Shown: positions 1 to 9,543, numbered from the stretch's first letter. The stretch is DNA of 64,000 nt from Trujillonella endophytica (GCF_900110555.1 NZ_FOEE01000011.1:62001-126000); one strand, 5' to 3'. Program-made: numbers and translations. The notes: generated from the letters alone by a model not told the origin.

Positions 1-285
1 GTCGGCATCGTCTACGACCTCGGCGGCGACCAGGCCCTGGCCGCGGTCACGATCACCACGAACACCCCCGGCGCGAGCATGGAGGTCCGCGTCGGCGGCG
101 GACCCGGCGCGGACCTCGCGGAGTGGACCGTGGGCGCGTCCGGGACCGTCGACGGCTCCACCGAGCTGGCCTTCGACGAGCCGGTCACCACCCGCTACCT
201 GCTCGTGTGGGTGACGTCGCTGGCCGAGACCGAGGGCGGCTTCTCCGCCGACATCGCCGAGGTCGCCCTCCGCCCGGCCGGGTGA
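1..285 (+). CDS. C-terminal fragment of an unidentified protein (probable MurJ-linked locus)
   Basis: Only the last 94 codons are inside the window; the gene begins upstream. The visible part is rich in beta-strand patterns ([26 protein letters not shown]) and ends with a TGA at 283-285. It looks like a discoidin/F5-8C-like or similar beta-sandwich C-terminal domain. In M. tuberculosis the gene upstream of sigM-trxB is the MurJ-like Rv3910, whose tail carries an extra domain, so this may be the end of a MurJ-linked or kinase-like protein. That identity rests on context only. No sigM-like gene lies between it and trxB. Confidence 0.5.
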   Translation, partial: VGIVYDLGGDQALAAVTITTNTPGASMEVRVGGGPGADLAEWTVGASGTVDGSTELAFDEPVTTRYLLVWVTSLAETEGGFSADIAEVALRPAG

Positions 286-315
286 GCGACCCCGCCCCTC
301 CGGGAATGCGGCCCC

Positions 316-321
316 TACGAT
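316..321 (+). promoter_or_regulatory. -10 element of trxB
   Basis: TACGAT lies 8 nt before GTG 330. The same hexamer forms the -10 of the fhaA operon. Transcription starting about 7 nt downstream would give a leaderless or near-leaderless trxB mRNA. Confidence 0.45.
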
Positions 322-329
322 CCGAGGTT

Positions 330-1355
330 GTGCCGCCCGTGACGAACGACCACCAGCCCAGCCCCGGCCCTGCGGTCACCACCGAGGGGATCGTGCACCC
401 CGTGATCCCCCCGGCGGAGCACGACGGCGTCCGCGACCTGATCATCATCGGATCCGGTCCGGCCGGGTACACGGCGGCCGTCTACGCCGCCCGCGCCAAC
501 CTCCACCCGCTGGTCTTCGAGGGCTCGCAGTTCGGCGGCGCGCTCATGACGACCACCGAGGTCGAGAACTTCCCCGGCTTCGCCGAGGGCGTGCAGGGTC
601 CGCAGCTGATGGACGACATGCGCACCCAGGCCGAGCGCTTCGGTGCGGAACTGGTCGCGCGGGACGTCACCGAGGTCGACCTCACCGCGACGCCGAAGAT
701 CGTGAAGATCGGCGACGAGGTGCACCGCGCCCACGCCGTCATCGTCGCCACCGGCTCCAAGTACCGGTACCTGGGCCTGGACAACGAGGCCCGGCTGCTC
801 GGCCGCGGCGTCTCCGCCTGTGCCACGTGTGACGGCTTCTTCTTCCGCGACCAGGACATCGTCGTGGTCGGCGGCGGCGACTCGGCGATGGAGGAGGCGA
901 CCTTCCTCACCCGGTTCGCCAAGAGCGTGACCGTCGTCCACCGCCGCAACGAGCTCCGCGCCTCGAAGATCATGCAGAAGCGCGCGCAGGACAACGAGAA
1001 GATCCGCTGGGCCCTCGGCAAGCAGGTCCTCGACGTCCTCGGGCAGGACACCGTCTCCGGCATCCGGCTCGCCGACGTCGCCAGCGGCAGCACCGAGGAG
1101 CTCCCGGTGTCCGGCGTGTTCGTCGCCATCGGCCACGACCCGCGCAGCGAGATCTTCGCCGGCCAGCTCAAGCTGGACGACGAGGGCTACATCCTGGTCG
1201 AGCACCCGACGACCCGCACGAACATCGACGGTGTCTTCGCCTGCGGCGACGTCGTCGACCGCATCTACCGGCAGGCCATCACCTCGGCCGGCACCGGGGC
1301 CGCCGCGGCGATCGACGCCGAGCGCTGGCTCGCCGAGACCTTCGACGAGCGCTGA
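330..1355 (+). CDS. trxB: Thioredoxin-disulfide reductase
   Basis: NADPH-dependent flavoprotein that reduces thioredoxin in the cytoplasm. The 341-residue product has the FAD-binding GSGPAG motif at about residues 41-46, the redox centre C-A-T-C at 164-167, an NADPH-binding [10 protein letters not shown] motif and a C-terminal FAD motif (FACGDV). Length fits low-molecular-weight TrxB with a short N-terminal extension. The start is uncertain: GTG 330 suits leaderless initiation from the TACGAT at 316-321, while GTG 339 has GAGG 11 nt upstream. The substrate gene trxA follows after 151 bp, as in mycobacteria. Confidence 0.95.
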   Translation: MPPVTNDHQPSPGPAVTTEGIVHPVIPPAEHDGVRDLIIIGSGPAGYTAAVYAARANLHPLVFEGSQFGGALMTTTEVENFPGFAEGVQGPQLMDDMRTQAERFGAELVARDVTEVDLTATPKIVKIGDEVHRAHAVIVATGSKYRYLGLDNEARLLGRGVSACATCDGFFFRDQDIVVVGGGDSAMEEATFLTRFAKSVTVVHRRNELRASKIMQKRAQDNEKIRWALGKQVLDVLGQDTVSGIRLADVASGSTEELPVSGVFVAIGHDPRSEIFAGQLKLDDEGYILVEHPTTRTNIDGVFACGDVVDRIYRQAITSAGTGAAAAIDAERWLAETFDER

Positions 1356-1506
1356 CGAAGGCCGCCCTTCCCCCGGCCCCGCGCTCGTCGCGGGACCCCG
1401 GAGGGTGGCCGAACGACACGGGCCGACAGGCGGTCCCGGGCATAGACCGCCCATCACGCTGGTTGACCCACCAGCGACTTCGCGCAACCGAACAGGGAGA
1501 ACGACC

Positions 1507-1833
1507 ATGGCAGGCAACACCGTGACGGTGACCGACGCGAGCTTCGCCGACGAGGTCCTGGGCAGCGACAAGCCCGTGCTCGTCGACTTCTGGGCGGAGT
1601 GGTGCGGACCGTGCAAGATGGTCGCTCCGGTGCTCGAGGAGATCGCCGCCGAGCACGGCGACAAGCTCACGATCGCCAAGCTGAACATCGACGAGAACCC
1701 GCAGATCGCCCGCGACTACCAGGTCATGTCGATCCCGACCATGACGGTCTTCCAGGGCGGCAAGCCGGTCAAGAGCATCATCGGCGCCAAGCCCAAGGGC
1801 GCGATCCTGTCGGACCTGTCCGACTACATCTGA
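1507..1833 (+). CDS. trxA: Thioredoxin
   Basis: Small cytosolic dithiol oxidoreductase of 108 residues, the usual length. The active site W-C-G-P-C sits near residues 31-35 within DFWAEWCGPCKM, and the cis-proline motif SIPTM is present. ATG 1507 has an AGGGAG ribosome site 8 nt upstream. It is the natural partner of the trxB product encoded just upstream. The gene 3' of it encodes a CwlM-like protein, the same order as trxB2-trxC-cwlM in M. tuberculosis. Confidence 0.96.
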   Translation: MAGNTVTVTDASFADEVLGSDKPVLVDFWAEWCGPCKMVAPVLEEIAAEHGDKLTIAKLNIDENPQIARDYQVMSIPTMTVFQGGKPVKSIIGAKPKGAILSDLSDYI

Positions 1834-2027
1834 GCCAGGACCCCGTGCCCCCTGCCGCTCGCACGCCCGCGGCGGGACCCGGCACGGGGGCCGCACGCTA
1901 GACCAGGACGCAGCGTGATCCAGGGCCCACCCGCCCACCCGGCCGGGTGGGCCCCGGCGCGTCCGGGGTGCTGAAACCGGCCCCCCGTTGGGCCCCGGCC
2001 GGGACCGGGGACGACAATCGACGAACG

Positions 2028-3242
2028 ATGGCGAGCAACGACGGCATGTACCCCCTGAGACCCGGGGACCGCGGCGCCGCGGTCGCGGACGTGCGGGCGG
2101 CGCTGCGCAGCCTGGACCTGCTCCAGCCGGCCACCGGGGACGACGGGAACGCGGGGAACGCGGGGGAGACCGGGGGAGCCGGCGACGCCGGGGAGACGGG
2201 GAACACCGGCGTCGAGTCGGTCTACGACTCCGCGACCGAGCTCGCCGTCCGCCACTTCCAGCAGGTGCGCGGGCTGACCGTCGACGGCCAGGTGGGCGAG
2301 GAGACCTACCGGGCGCTGTCGGAGGCCCGCTGGTCCCTCGGTGACCGGCTGCTGCACCACGACCCCGAGCGCCCCGTCCGCGGCGACGACGTCACGAGCC
2401 TCCAGGAGCGCCTGCTCGAGCTCGGCTACGACGCCGGCCGGGCCGACGGCATCCTCGGGCCGGAGACGGAGGCCGGCCTGCGCGCCTTCCAGCGCGACTA
2501 CGGGCTCACCGCCGACGGCACGTGCGGCCCGGCGACCCTCCGCGCGCTGCGGCAGCTCGGGCGCAAGGTCACCGGCGGCCGCCCCCAGCTGCTGCGGCAG
2601 AGCGCCTCCATGGTGGAGAGCGGCCCGCACCTGATCGGCCGCCGGATCGTCATCGACCCCGGGCACGGCGGGGACGAGACCGGCTTCACCGCGGGGGAGA
2701 CCACCGAGGCCGACCTCGTGCTGGACCTCGCGTCGCGCATCGAGGGCCGGCTCGCCGCCGCCGGCGCGACCGTCTACCTGACGCGCGGCCGCGAGCAGAA
2801 CCCCAGCGCCGCCGAGCGGACGACGTTCGCCAACGACGCCCGCGCCGACCTGTTCCTCTCCCTGCACACCGACTCCCACGGGTCCGAGCACGCCCGGGGG
2901 GTCGCGAGCTACTACTACGGCACCGGCTCGGGAGCCTCCTCCACGGTGGGGGAGCAGTTCGCACACCTCGTGCGCCGCGAGATCGTGGCGCGGACCGGCC
3001 TCATCGACCTCGGCGGCTACCCGCGGACGTGGGAACTGCTGCGGATGACCCGGATGCCGGCCGTCCGCCTGGACTGCGGCTACCTGTCGCACCCCGTGGA
3101 CCGGCTCCTGCTGCTCGACGCCAAGCTGCGGGGCACCGTCGCCTCCGCCGTCCTGGCCGCCGTCCAGCGGCTGTTCCTGCCCGCCGAGGCCGACCCGCCG
3201 ACCGGCACCTTCGTGCTCCCTCGATCGTCATCCTCCGGATGA
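2028..3242 (+). CDS. cwlM: CwlM-like protein: two peptidoglycan-binding domains plus amidase_3 fold
   Basis: 404 residues with no signal peptide. Two PG_binding_1 domains (about 8-110 and 120-185) precede an N-acetylmuramoyl-L-alanine amidase_3 domain (about 205-390). Zinc-ligand motifs are partly kept: IDPGHGG, a Glu in TTEADL and LSLHTDSH. The C-terminal catalytic glutamate, normally in an ETGF-type motif, is replaced by Asp in RLDCGYLS. CwlM of mycobacteria is a cytoplasmic PknB substrate that activates MurA rather than a lytic enzyme; the missing signal peptide, altered Glu and position after trxA point to that role. Residues 37-61 form a collagen-like Gly-X-Y run inside the first binding domain. 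A GACAAT -10 lies 9 nt before the ATG. Confidence 0.85.
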   Translation: MASNDGMYPLRPGDRGAAVADVRAALRSLDLLQPATGDDGNAGNAGETGGAGDAGETGNTGVESVYDSATELAVRHFQQVRGLTVDGQVGEETYRALSEARWSLGDRLLHHDPERPVRGDDVTSLQERLLELGYDAGRADGILGPETEAGLRAFQRDYGLTADGTCGPATLRALRQLGRKVTGGRPQLLRQSASMVESGPHLIGRRIVIDPGHGGDETGFTAGETTEADLVLDLASRIEGRLAAAGATVYLTRGREQNPSAAERTTFANDARADLFLSLHTDSHGSEHARGVASYYYGTGSGASSTVGEQFAHLVRREIVARTGLIDLGGYPRTWELLRMTRMPAVRLDCGYLSHPVDRLLLLDAKLRGTVASAVLAAVQRLFLPAEADPPTGTFVLPRSSSSG

Positions 3243-3344
3243 CACCGCGGGCACGCGCCGCCCCCCTGCCGAGCTGAGCCCCCCTCTCCCCGGACCCTTC
3301 CGTCACATCCCGCCGTGTCGGACAACTCGCTGGATCCGGCTCCT

Positions 3345-3350
3345 TACACT
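3345..3350 (+). promoter_or_regulatory. -10 element of the aminotransferase-ddl operon
   Basis: TACACT is followed by 6 nt and then GTG 3357. No Shine-Dalgarno sequence is visible, so leaderless initiation is likely. This site decides the start choice for the downstream gene. Confidence 0.5.
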
Positions 3351-3356
3351 CGACGG

Positions 3357-4772
3357 GTGGCCACTCTCCCGCCCGGTGTGCCCCCGGGCCCCGGCGCGAA
3401 CGCGCACCTGCACTCCCCCGTCGTCCCGCGCCATCCGCGGCTCGACCCGCTGGCGGACCGGTACGCGGCACGCACGCACGGGATGAAGACGTCGGAGATC
3501 CGCGCGCTGTTCTCCGTCGTGAGCCGGCCCGAGGTCGTCTCGCTCGCCGGTGGCATGCCCGCGGTCACCGCGCTCCCCCTGGACGCGGTCGGCTCGATGA
3601 TCGGCGACCTGGTCAGCGGCATGGGCGCGCAGACGCTGCAGTACGGCTCCGGCCAGGGCGACCCGCGCCTGCGGGAGCGGATCTGCGACGTGATGGCGCT
3701 GGAGGGCATCACCGACGCCTCGCCCAGCGAGGTCGTCGTGACCGTCGGCTCCCAGCAGGGGCTCGACCTGGTCACCCGGGTGTTCTGCGACCCCGGTGAC
3801 GTCGTCCTCGCCGAGGGGCCGTCCTACGTGGGCGCGCTGGGCGTCTTCCAGTCCTCCGAGGCCCGGGTCCGGCACGTGCCGATGGACGACGACGGCCTCA
3901 TCCCCGAGGCGCTGGAGCAGGCGCTGCTGGAGTGCCGCGCCAACGGCGACCGGGTGAAGTTCCTCTACACCGTGCCGAACTACCACAACCCCGCCGGCGT
4001 GACGCTGTCCGAGCCCCGCCGCGAGCAGATCATGGCGATCGCCGACCGGTACGACCTGCTCATCGTCGAGGACAACCCCTACGGCCTGCTCGGCTTCGAC
4101 CGGGAGCCGATGCGGGCGCTGCGGGCGCGCAACTCCCAGCGGGTCGTCTACCTCGGCTCCTTCTCCAAGACCTTCTCGCCCGGCCTGCGGGTGGGCTGGG
4201 TGCTGGCTCCGCTCGCCGTCCGCGAGAAGCTCGTGCTGGCGACCGAGGCGCAGGTGCTCTGCCCGCCGTCGCTCACCCAGTACGCCGTCGCCCGCTACCT
4301 GGACACCCAGCCGTGGCGCGAGCAGATCAAGCTGTTCACCGAGCTCTACCGGGAGCGCCGCGACGCCTGCCTGGAGTCGCTCGAGGCCATGATGCCGGCC
4401 GGAACGACGTGGACCCGGCCCGAGGGCGGCTTCTACGTGTGGCTCAAGCTGCCGCACGGGCTGGACAGCAAGCTCATGCAGCCGCGCGCGGTGAACGCGC
4501 ACGTCGCCTACGTGCCGGGCATCGGCTTCTACGCCGACGGCGGCGGCCGCGAGTACATGCGGCTGTCCTACTGCTACCCCGAGCCCGACCAGATCCGCGA
4601 GGGGGTGCGCCGGTTGGCCCGCGTCATCGAGGCCGAGCTGGACCTGCACTCCACCTTCGACTCCGTGGACACCGGCACCTTCCGCGCCGTGCCCCGCGCG
4701 GTCCCCAACCACACGGCGGAGAACCTCGTCGGGCCCGCCAACAGCGACCACTTCGAGGACGGCCGAGCATGA
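3357..4772 (+). CDS. PLP-dependent class I/II aminotransferase (LysN/MocR C-domain type)
   Basis: 471 residues of fold-type I aminotransferase. Visible motifs: the substrate loop SLAGGMP, GSQQGLDL, NPYG, and the Schiff-base lysine in SFSKTFSPGLRVGW. The family includes 2-aminoadipate aminotransferases and other broad-specificity enzymes; the true substrate cannot be read from sequence. There is no N-terminal GntR-type DNA-binding domain, so it is an enzyme rather than a MocR regulator. Its stop overlaps the ddl start (ATGA), so translation is probably coupled and a link to D-amino acid or peptidoglycan precursor supply is possible. The 50-residue N-terminal tail is poorly conserved in style. 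Confidence 0.85.
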   Translation: MATLPPGVPPGPGANAHLHSPVVPRHPRLDPLADRYAARTHGMKTSEIRALFSVVSRPEVVSLAGGMPAVTALPLDAVGSMIGDLVSGMGAQTLQYGSGQGDPRLRERICDVMALEGITDASPSEVVVTVGSQQGLDLVTRVFCDPGDVVLAEGPSYVGALGVFQSSEARVRHVPMDDDGLIPEALEQALLECRANGDRVKFLYTVPNYHNPAGVTLSEPRREQIMAIADRYDLLIVEDNPYGLLGFDREPMRALRARNSQRVVYLGSFSKTFSPGLRVGWVLAPLAVREKLVLATEAQVLCPPSLTQYAVARYLDTQPWREQIKLFTELYRERRDACLESLEAMMPAGTTWTRPEGGFYVWLKLPHGLDSKLMQPRAVNAHVAYVPGIGFYADGGGREYMRLSYCYPEPDQIREGVRRLARVIEAELDLHSTFDSVDTGTFRAVPRAVPNHTAENLVGPANSDHFEDGRA

Positions 4773-5761
4773 CCACGGACTCCGCCCCGGCTCCCGCCCC
4801 CACGGCGGCCGCCGACCCGCTGCGCGTCGTCGTGCTCGCCGGTGGCCTGACGTTCGAGCGGGAGGTCAGCCTCTCCTCCGGCACGCAGGTCGCCGAGGAG
4901 CTGACCCGCGCCGGGGTCGACGCCGAACTGCGCGACGCCGACGCCGAGCTGCTGCCCGGGCTCGCCGCAGCGCCCGCGGACGCGGTGTTCATCGCCCTGC
5001 ACGGCGCCACGGGGGAGGACGGATCCCTGCGGGCCGTCCTCGACCTCGCCGGCGTCCCCTACGTGGGATCGCCGGCCGCGGCGTGCCGGCTGGCCTGGGA
5101 CAAGCCCGCCGCGAAGTCCGTCGTCCGGTCCGTCGGTGGGACGACGCCGGACTGGGTCGCCCTCCCGCACAGCACGTTCCGCGAGCTGGGCGCCGGCGCC
5201 GTCCTCGACCTGATCGTCGCGCGGCTCGGCCTGCCCCTCATGGTGAAGCCCGCCTCGGGCGGGTCGTCCCTGGGCGTGCAGAAGGTGAGCCGCGTCGAGG
5301 ACCTGCCCGCGGCCATGGTCAGCTGCTTCGCCTACGGCGACACCGTGATGGTGGAGCGCTTCGTCGAGGGCACCGAGCTCGCGCTCGCCGTCGTCGACCT
5401 GGGCGACGGTCCGCAGGCGCTGCCCGCGGTCGAGCTGGCTCCGGCGTCCGGCGTCTTCGATTACACCGCGCGATACACGCCGGGGCTCACCGAGTACCAC
5501 ACCCCGGCGCGGATCCCGGACGACGTCGCCCAGCGTGCGGCCGAGCTCGCCGTCACCGTGCACCGCGAGCTCGGCCTGGCCGACCTCTCCCGGACCGACG
5601 CGATCGTCGACGCCGACGGGGCGGTGCACTTCCTGGAGGTCAACGTCTCCCCGGGACTGACCGAGACGTCCATGTTCCCCATGGCCGTCGAGGCCGCCGG
5701 GCGCGACCTCGGCGAGCTGCTCGCCGAGCTCCTCACCCGCCGCGCGCACACCAGCCGGTAG
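4769..5761 (+). CDS. ddl: D-alanine--D-alanine ligase
   Basis: ATP-grasp ligase of 330 residues that joins two D-alanines for the peptidoglycan pentapeptide. It shows the N-terminal serine loop EREVSLSSG, the HGATGEDG motif, the ATP-lysine segment MVKPASGGSSLGV and the Mg-binding EVNVSPGLTETSMFP motif near the C-terminus. The start overlaps the upstream aminotransferase by four bases. Actinobacteria usually carry a housekeeping ddl elsewhere, next to murF or gpsA; if so this is a second copy, which the window cannot decide. A strong bidirectional hairpin follows at once. Confidence 0.88.
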   Translation: MTTDSAPAPAPTAAADPLRVVVLAGGLTFEREVSLSSGTQVAEELTRAGVDAELRDADAELLPGLAAAPADAVFIALHGATGEDGSLRAVLDLAGVPYVGSPAAACRLAWDKPAAKSVVRSVGGTTPDWVALPHSTFRELGAGAVLDLIVARLGLPLMVKPASGGSSLGVQKVSRVEDLPAAMVSCFAYGDTVMVERFVEGTELALAVVDLGDGPQALPAVELAPASGVFDYTARYTPGLTEYHTPARIPDDVAQRAAELAVTVHRELGLADLSRTDAIVDADGAVHFLEVNVSPGLTETSMFPMAVEAAGRDLGELLAELLTRRAHTSR

Positions 5762-5767
5762 CCGGCA

Positions 5768-5807
5768 CCTCACCGGGGATTCCGCTGTGACGGAATCCCC
5801 GGTGAGG
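5768..5807. terminator. Bidirectional hairpin terminator between ddl and parB
   Basis: A perfect 17-bp stem (CCTCACCGGGGATTCCG and its complement) with a 6-nt loop lies 6 bp after the ddl stop and 68 bp before the end of parB on the opposite strand. There is no U-tract, as is common for actinobacterial terminators. Confidence 0.8.
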
Positions 5808-5875
5808 CCCACGCGTGATCGTCGCGACGCACTCCTCGGCCGGGTGTGCGACGGGTGGGACGGGTGGGTCCTGCG

Positions 5876-6916
5876 TCAGGACTCGCTGCGCCGGCCGGTG
5901 ATGTCCGGGGCCATCTGGCCGATGATGCGCTGCAGGTCGTCGACCGAGCCGAACTCGACGACGATGCGGCCCTTCGCCCGGCCGATCTGGATCTTGACCT
6001 TGGTCTCGAACGCATCGGAGAGCCGCCCGGCGAGGTCCTCGACGCCGGGGGCCATGATCCGGCGGGTGCGCCGGGTGGCGGCGGGCCGCTCGGCGGCGGC
6101 CATCGCGACCGCCTCCTCGGTGGCCCGCACCGACATCCCCTCGGCGACGATCCGGGTGGCCAGCGCCTCCTGCGCCTCGGCGTCGGCCAGGCCGAGCAGG
6201 GCACGGGCGTGGCCGGCGGAGATGATGCCGGCCGCCACGCGGGTCTGGACCTTCACCGGCAGCTTCAGCAGCCGGATGGTGTTCGTGACCTGGGACCGGC
6301 TGCGGCCGATCCGCTGCGCCAGCTCCTCGTGGGTGGCGCCGAACTCCTCCAGCAGCTGCTGGTAGGCGGCGGCCTCCTCCAGCGGGTTGAGCTGGACGCG
6401 GTGGATGTTCTCCAGCAGGGCGTCGCGCAGCAGCGCGTCGTCCTCGGTGTCCCGGACGATGGCCGGAACGCTCTCGAGCCCCGCGGCGCGGGCGGCCCGC
6501 AGCCGCCGCTCGCCCATGATCAGCTCGTAGCCGGTGCGGCCGTCGTCCAGGACGCTCTCGCGGACGACGATCGGCTGGAGCAGGCCGAACTCGCGCACCG
6601 AATGGGTGAGCTCCTCCAGCGCCTCGTCGTCGAACACCTGCCGGGGCTGCTTGGGGTTGGGGACGATGTCGCCGACGACCACCTCGCGCAGCTGCGCGCC
6701 GGGGACCCCGACGGTCTCCTCGACCTGCCGGGCGACGGTCTCGGCGACGCTGTCCGCGGCCTGCGCGGCCTTGGGCAGCAGGTGCACGGCCGGGGCCTCG
6801 ACCGCTCCGCCGTCCGCGAACCGCTCGTCGCCGACCGGCAGAGGCTGCTCCACCGGCGGTGCACTCGTCGGGATGAGCGCCGCGAGGCCCCGGCCCAGAC
6901 CGCCACGCTTGTTCAT
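5876..6916 (-). CDS. parB: Chromosome partitioning protein ParB
   Basis: CTP-dependent DNA clamp that loads at parS and spreads to organise the origin for segregation. 346 residues beginning [16 protein letters not shown], a typical actinobacterial N-terminus that contacts ParA. The ParB/Srx CTPase domain contains [11 protein letters not shown] and [20 protein letters not shown]; the HTH lies in [19 protein letters not shown]; a C-terminal dimerisation region follows. The start overlaps the parA stop by four bases (ATGA). Its cognate parS sites are at 8035, 8070, 21767 and 55147. Confidence 0.96.
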   Translation of the reverse strand: MNKRGGLGRGLAALIPTSAPPVEQPLPVGDERFADGGAVEAPAVHLLPKAAQAADSVAETVARQVEETVGVPGAQLREVVVGDIVPNPKQPRQVFDDEALEELTHSVREFGLLQPIVVRESVLDDGRTGYELIMGERRLRAARAAGLESVPAIVRDTEDDALLRDALLENIHRVQLNPLEEAAAYQQLLEEFGATHEELAQRIGRSRSQVTNTIRLLKLPVKVQTRVAAGIISAGHARALLGLADAEAQEALATRIVAEGMSVRATEEAVAMAAAERPAATRRTRRIMAPGVEDLAGRLSDAFETKVKIQIGRAKGRIVVEFGSVDDLQRIIGQMAPDITGRRSES

Positions 6917-8013
6917 CGGGAGGACTCCTCGGAGGACGGGGCCGGCACGGTGCCGGCATCCACGGTGGCGGAATCGGTGTCGGGGAAGGCACGCGGCGGC
7001 AGCGGCGGGGGATAGGCGCCACGGGCCCCGCCGGGGCGGACGTCGGTGAGCGGGGTGAGCGCGACGCCGCGCTCGGCGATCTCCCGAGCGGCGTCCACGT
7101 AGCTCGTCGAGCCGCGCGAGCCCGGGTCGTAGGTGACCACCGACTGCCCGTAACCCGGCGCCTCGGAGACACGCACGTTGCGGGGGATGACGGTGGGGAG
7201 CACGAGGTCCTTGAAGTGGTTGCGGACCTCGTCGGCCACCTGGTCGGCGAGCTTGGTGCGCGCGTCGTACATCGTCAGCAGGATGCTGCGCACGGAGATC
7301 CCCGGGTTGAGGTGCGCACGCACCAGCTCGATGTTGTTGAGCAGCTGCCCCAGGCCCTCCAGCGCGTAGTACTCGCACTGGATCGGGATGAGCACCTCGT
7401 CGCCGGCCACGAGTGCGTTCAGCGTCAGCAGCCCGAGGGACGGCGGGCAGTCGATGAGGACGTAGTCCGGCCGCTCGTGCTCTGGGAGCCCCTGCAGGTA
7501 CCCCTCGATCGCGCGGCGCAGCCGGTACTCGCGGGCCACGACCGAGACGAGCTCGATCTCCGCGCCGGCGAGGTCGATGGTGGCGGGCACGCACCGGAGG
7601 TTCGGGCTGGCCGACGTCGGGTGGACCACCTCCGACATCTCCCGGTCGCCGACGAGGGCGTCGTAGATCGACGGCGTCCCCACGCTGTGCTCGACCCCGA
7701 GGGCCGTGCTCGCGTTCCCCTGCGGATCGAGGTCGATGACGAGCACCCGCAGCCCGTAGAGGGCCAGGGCCACGCCCAGGTTCACCGTCGAGGTGGTCTT
7801 CCCGACGCCGCCCTTCTGGTTGGCGATGGTGATGACCCGGATGCGTCCGGGCCGGGGGAAGGGATCCTGGTTGGCCGCGTGCAGCACCCGGGTGGCGCGC
7901 AGCGCCTCCATGGCGATCGGGCTGTCGAACTCCTCACCGGAGGAGGAGAACTGGGCCATGGCCGCCTGATCGGCGGCGAGACTGCTCCGCAGCCGTTGGC
8001 CCGGGTCACTCAT
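6913..8013 (-). CDS. parA: Chromosome partitioning ATPase ParA/Soj
   Basis: Walker-type ATPase that moves ParB-parS complexes. 366 residues with the deviant Walker A KGGVGKTT near residue 66, Walker A' DLDPQGNAS and Walker [13 protein letters not shown]. An N-terminal tail of about 55 residues precedes the ATPase core. ATG 8013 has AGGAAGGA 6-7 nt upstream; a GTG one codon earlier (8016) is the alternative. The gene sits just downstream of two parS sites, so ParB spreading could influence its transcription. Confidence 0.95.
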   Translation of the reverse strand: MSDPGQRLRSSLAADQAAMAQFSSSGEEFDSPIAMEALRATRVLHAANQDPFPRPGRIRVITIANQKGGVGKTTSTVNLGVALALYGLRVLVIDLDPQGNASTALGVEHSVGTPSIYDALVGDREMSEVVHPTSASPNLRCVPATIDLAGAEIELVSVVAREYRLRRAIEGYLQGLPEHERPDYVLIDCPPSLGLLTLNALVAGDEVLIPIQCEYYALEGLGQLLNNIELVRAHLNPGISVRSILLTMYDARTKLADQVADEVRNHFKDLVLPTVIPRNVRVSEAPGYGQSVVTYDPGSRGSTSYVDAAREIAERGVALTPLTDVRPGGARGAYPPPLPPRAFPDTDSATVDAGTVPAPSSEESSR

Positions 8014-8034
8014 CACGGGTCCTTCCTGCGTGCC

Positions 8035-8048
8035 GTTCCACGTGGAAC
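8035..8048. other. parS: parS site 1
   Basis: The perfect palindrome GTTCCACGTGGAAC lies in the parA-rsmG gap. It matches the bacterial parS consensus core (TTCCACGTGGAA for TTTCACGTGAAA) and lies next to parAB, the expected position. Confidence 0.93.
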
Positions 8049-8069
8049 ACGCGCGTCCTCACGCAGCGC

Positions 8070-8083
8070 GTTCCACGTGGAAC
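8070..8083. other. parS: parS site 2
   Basis: An identical GTTCCACGTGGAAC lies 35 bp from site 1 in the same gap. Paired parS sites upstream of parAB are common in actinobacteria. Confidence 0.93.
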
Positions 8084-8106
8084 GGTGGGTCTCCGAGCGT
8101 CCGTCG

Positions 8107-8790
8107 TCACCGTCGGCCGCGCGTCATCACCACCACGGTAGTGGCAGCGTCTCCCCACTCCGCACCGACAGCCCGGGGGTGGACGTCCTGCATCCCCGCG
8201 GCCTCGAGTTCCGCGAGCATCCCGGGCAGTTCCGCGAGCGCCCGGGCGCCCACCAGGGCGACGAGCGAGGCGCCGGGCCGAAGCAGGCCGCGGCACCACG
8301 ACACCAGCCGGGGCAGCGGCGCGACCGCCCGCGCGGTGACCACGTCGACCGGTCCGACGGCGGTGACGACCGACCGCTCCTCGGCGCGGCCGCGGACGAC
8401 CCGCCATCCGGTGCCGAGCTCCGCCACCGCCTCGGTGAGGAAGTCGACCCGGCGGGCCATGGGCTCGACGAGCGTGAGGACGACGTCGGGGCGGGCCAAC
8501 CCGAGCGGGATGCCCGGCAGCCCCGCGCCGCTGCCGACGTCGACGACCCGCGCGCCGGCGGGCACCGCCTCGGCCACCGCCGCGCTGTTGAGCACGTGCC
8601 GCTCCCACAGGCGCGGGACCTCGCGCGGCCCGATCAGGCCGCGGGTCACCCCGTCGCCGGCCAGGCGGTCGACGTAGGCGATCGCCCGGGGGAGGGCCGC
8701 CCCGAAGACCTCCGCGGCCAGCGGCGGCGGGGGCGGGGTGGCGCCCGGGGCGGGAGTGGCCTGCGAGGCGTCCTGATCGCTCGATGTCAT
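8107..8790 (-). CDS. rsmG: 16S rRNA (guanine(527)-N7)-methyltransferase
   Basis: SAM-dependent methyltransferase (GidB) that makes m7G527 in 16S rRNA; its loss gives low-level streptomycin resistance in several bacteria. 227 residues. The SAM-binding motif [15 protein letters not shown] and the downstream [11 protein letters not shown] segment are clear. The N-terminal 30 residues are Ala/Pro rich. It lies between parA and jag as in the conserved rpmH-to-parB block, 26 bp after the jag stop. Confidence 0.94.
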   Translation of the reverse strand: MTSSDQDASQATPAPGATPPPPPLAAEVFGAALPRAIAYVDRLAGDGVTRGLIGPREVPRLWERHVLNSAAVAEAVPAGARVVDVGSGAGLPGIPLGLARPDVVLTLVEPMARRVDFLTEAVAELGTGWRVVRGRAEERSVVTAVGPVDVVTARAVAPLPRLVSWCRGLLRPGASLVALVGARALAELPGMLAELEAAGMQDVHPRAVGAEWGDAATTVVVMTRGRR

Positions 8791-8816
8791 CGCTTCGCTC
8801 CCGGGCGCCGCACCGC

Positions 8817-9458
8817 TCAGCGGTCCGGCAGGACCACGACCCGGCGGTTGGGCTCCTCGCCCTCCGACTCGCTGTGCACACCGGTCACACCGGCGACGAC
8901 GTCGTGCACGACCTTGCGCTCGAACGGGTTCATCGGGGCCATGCGCTCGGGCTGGCCACTCTGGCTCACCCGGGCAGCGGTCTCGCCCGCGAGGGTGGTC
9001 AGGTCGGCGCGGCGGCGGGCGCGGTAGCCGCCGATGTCGAGCATCAGCCGGCTGCGGACACCCGTGGACTGGGCCACGGCCAGCCGGGTCAGCTCCTGCA
9101 GGGCCTCGAGCACCGTGCCGTCGGTCCCGACGAGGTCCGTCAGCTGGCCGCCGACGATGGCCACCGACGCGCGGTCGCCCTCCACGTCGAGGTCGATGTC
9201 ACCGTCCACGTCGAGGATGTCGAGCAGCCGCTCCAGGTAGTCACCGGCGACGTCGCCCTCGCGGACCAGCAGGTCGTCGGCCGAGCGGGCACCTCCGGCC
9301 GCGCCGGAGCCGGCGTCGTCGGCTCCGGCCTCGTCGGTGTCTGTGTCGGTGTCCGCGTCGTCGACCAGCGCGTCGGCGTCCGCCGCGCCGGAGTCCGGCA
9401 GCTCGGTGTCGGTCGCGGTCGCGGAGGTGTCCGTGGCCGAGGGGTTCGGGGCGCTCAT
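8817..9458 (-). CDS. jag: Jag/KhpB-type RNA-binding protein (KH + R3H)
   Basis: 213 residues. A low-complexity acidic N-terminus (about 1-65, with alternating Asp/Thr) precedes a KH-like region (about 75-140, with [21 protein letters not shown]) and an R3H domain near the end ([12 protein letters not shown]...). In Gram-positives Jag/KhpB partners KhpA in RNA binding and envelope control. The Jag_N domain of firmicutes is absent. ATG 9458 has a strong AGGAGGAG site. The gene follows yidC on the same strand, a conserved pairing. Confidence 0.88.
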   Translation of the reverse strand: MSAPNPSATDTSATATDTELPDSGAADADALVDDADTDTDTDEAGADDAGSGAAGGARSADDLLVREGDVAGDYLERLLDILDVDGDIDLDVEGDRASVAIVGGQLTDLVGTDGTVLEALQELTRLAVAQSTGVRSRLMLDIGGYRARRRADLTTLAGETAARVSQSGQPERMAPMNPFERKVVHDVVAGVTGVHSESEGEEPNRRVVVLPDR

Positions 9459-9543
9459 GAGGGCTCTCCTCCTGTGGGTGCGGGCGGCCGGGGCGTCCCC
9501 GGTGGTCTGGATGCGGCGGCGCCGGACGAGCGGCGCCGGCCGC

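Noticed and set aside
5876-7594. Longer ParB frame starting inside parA
   Set aside because: The first 226 residues are an out-of-frame reading of par[11 protein letters not shown] at 6916 is the family start.
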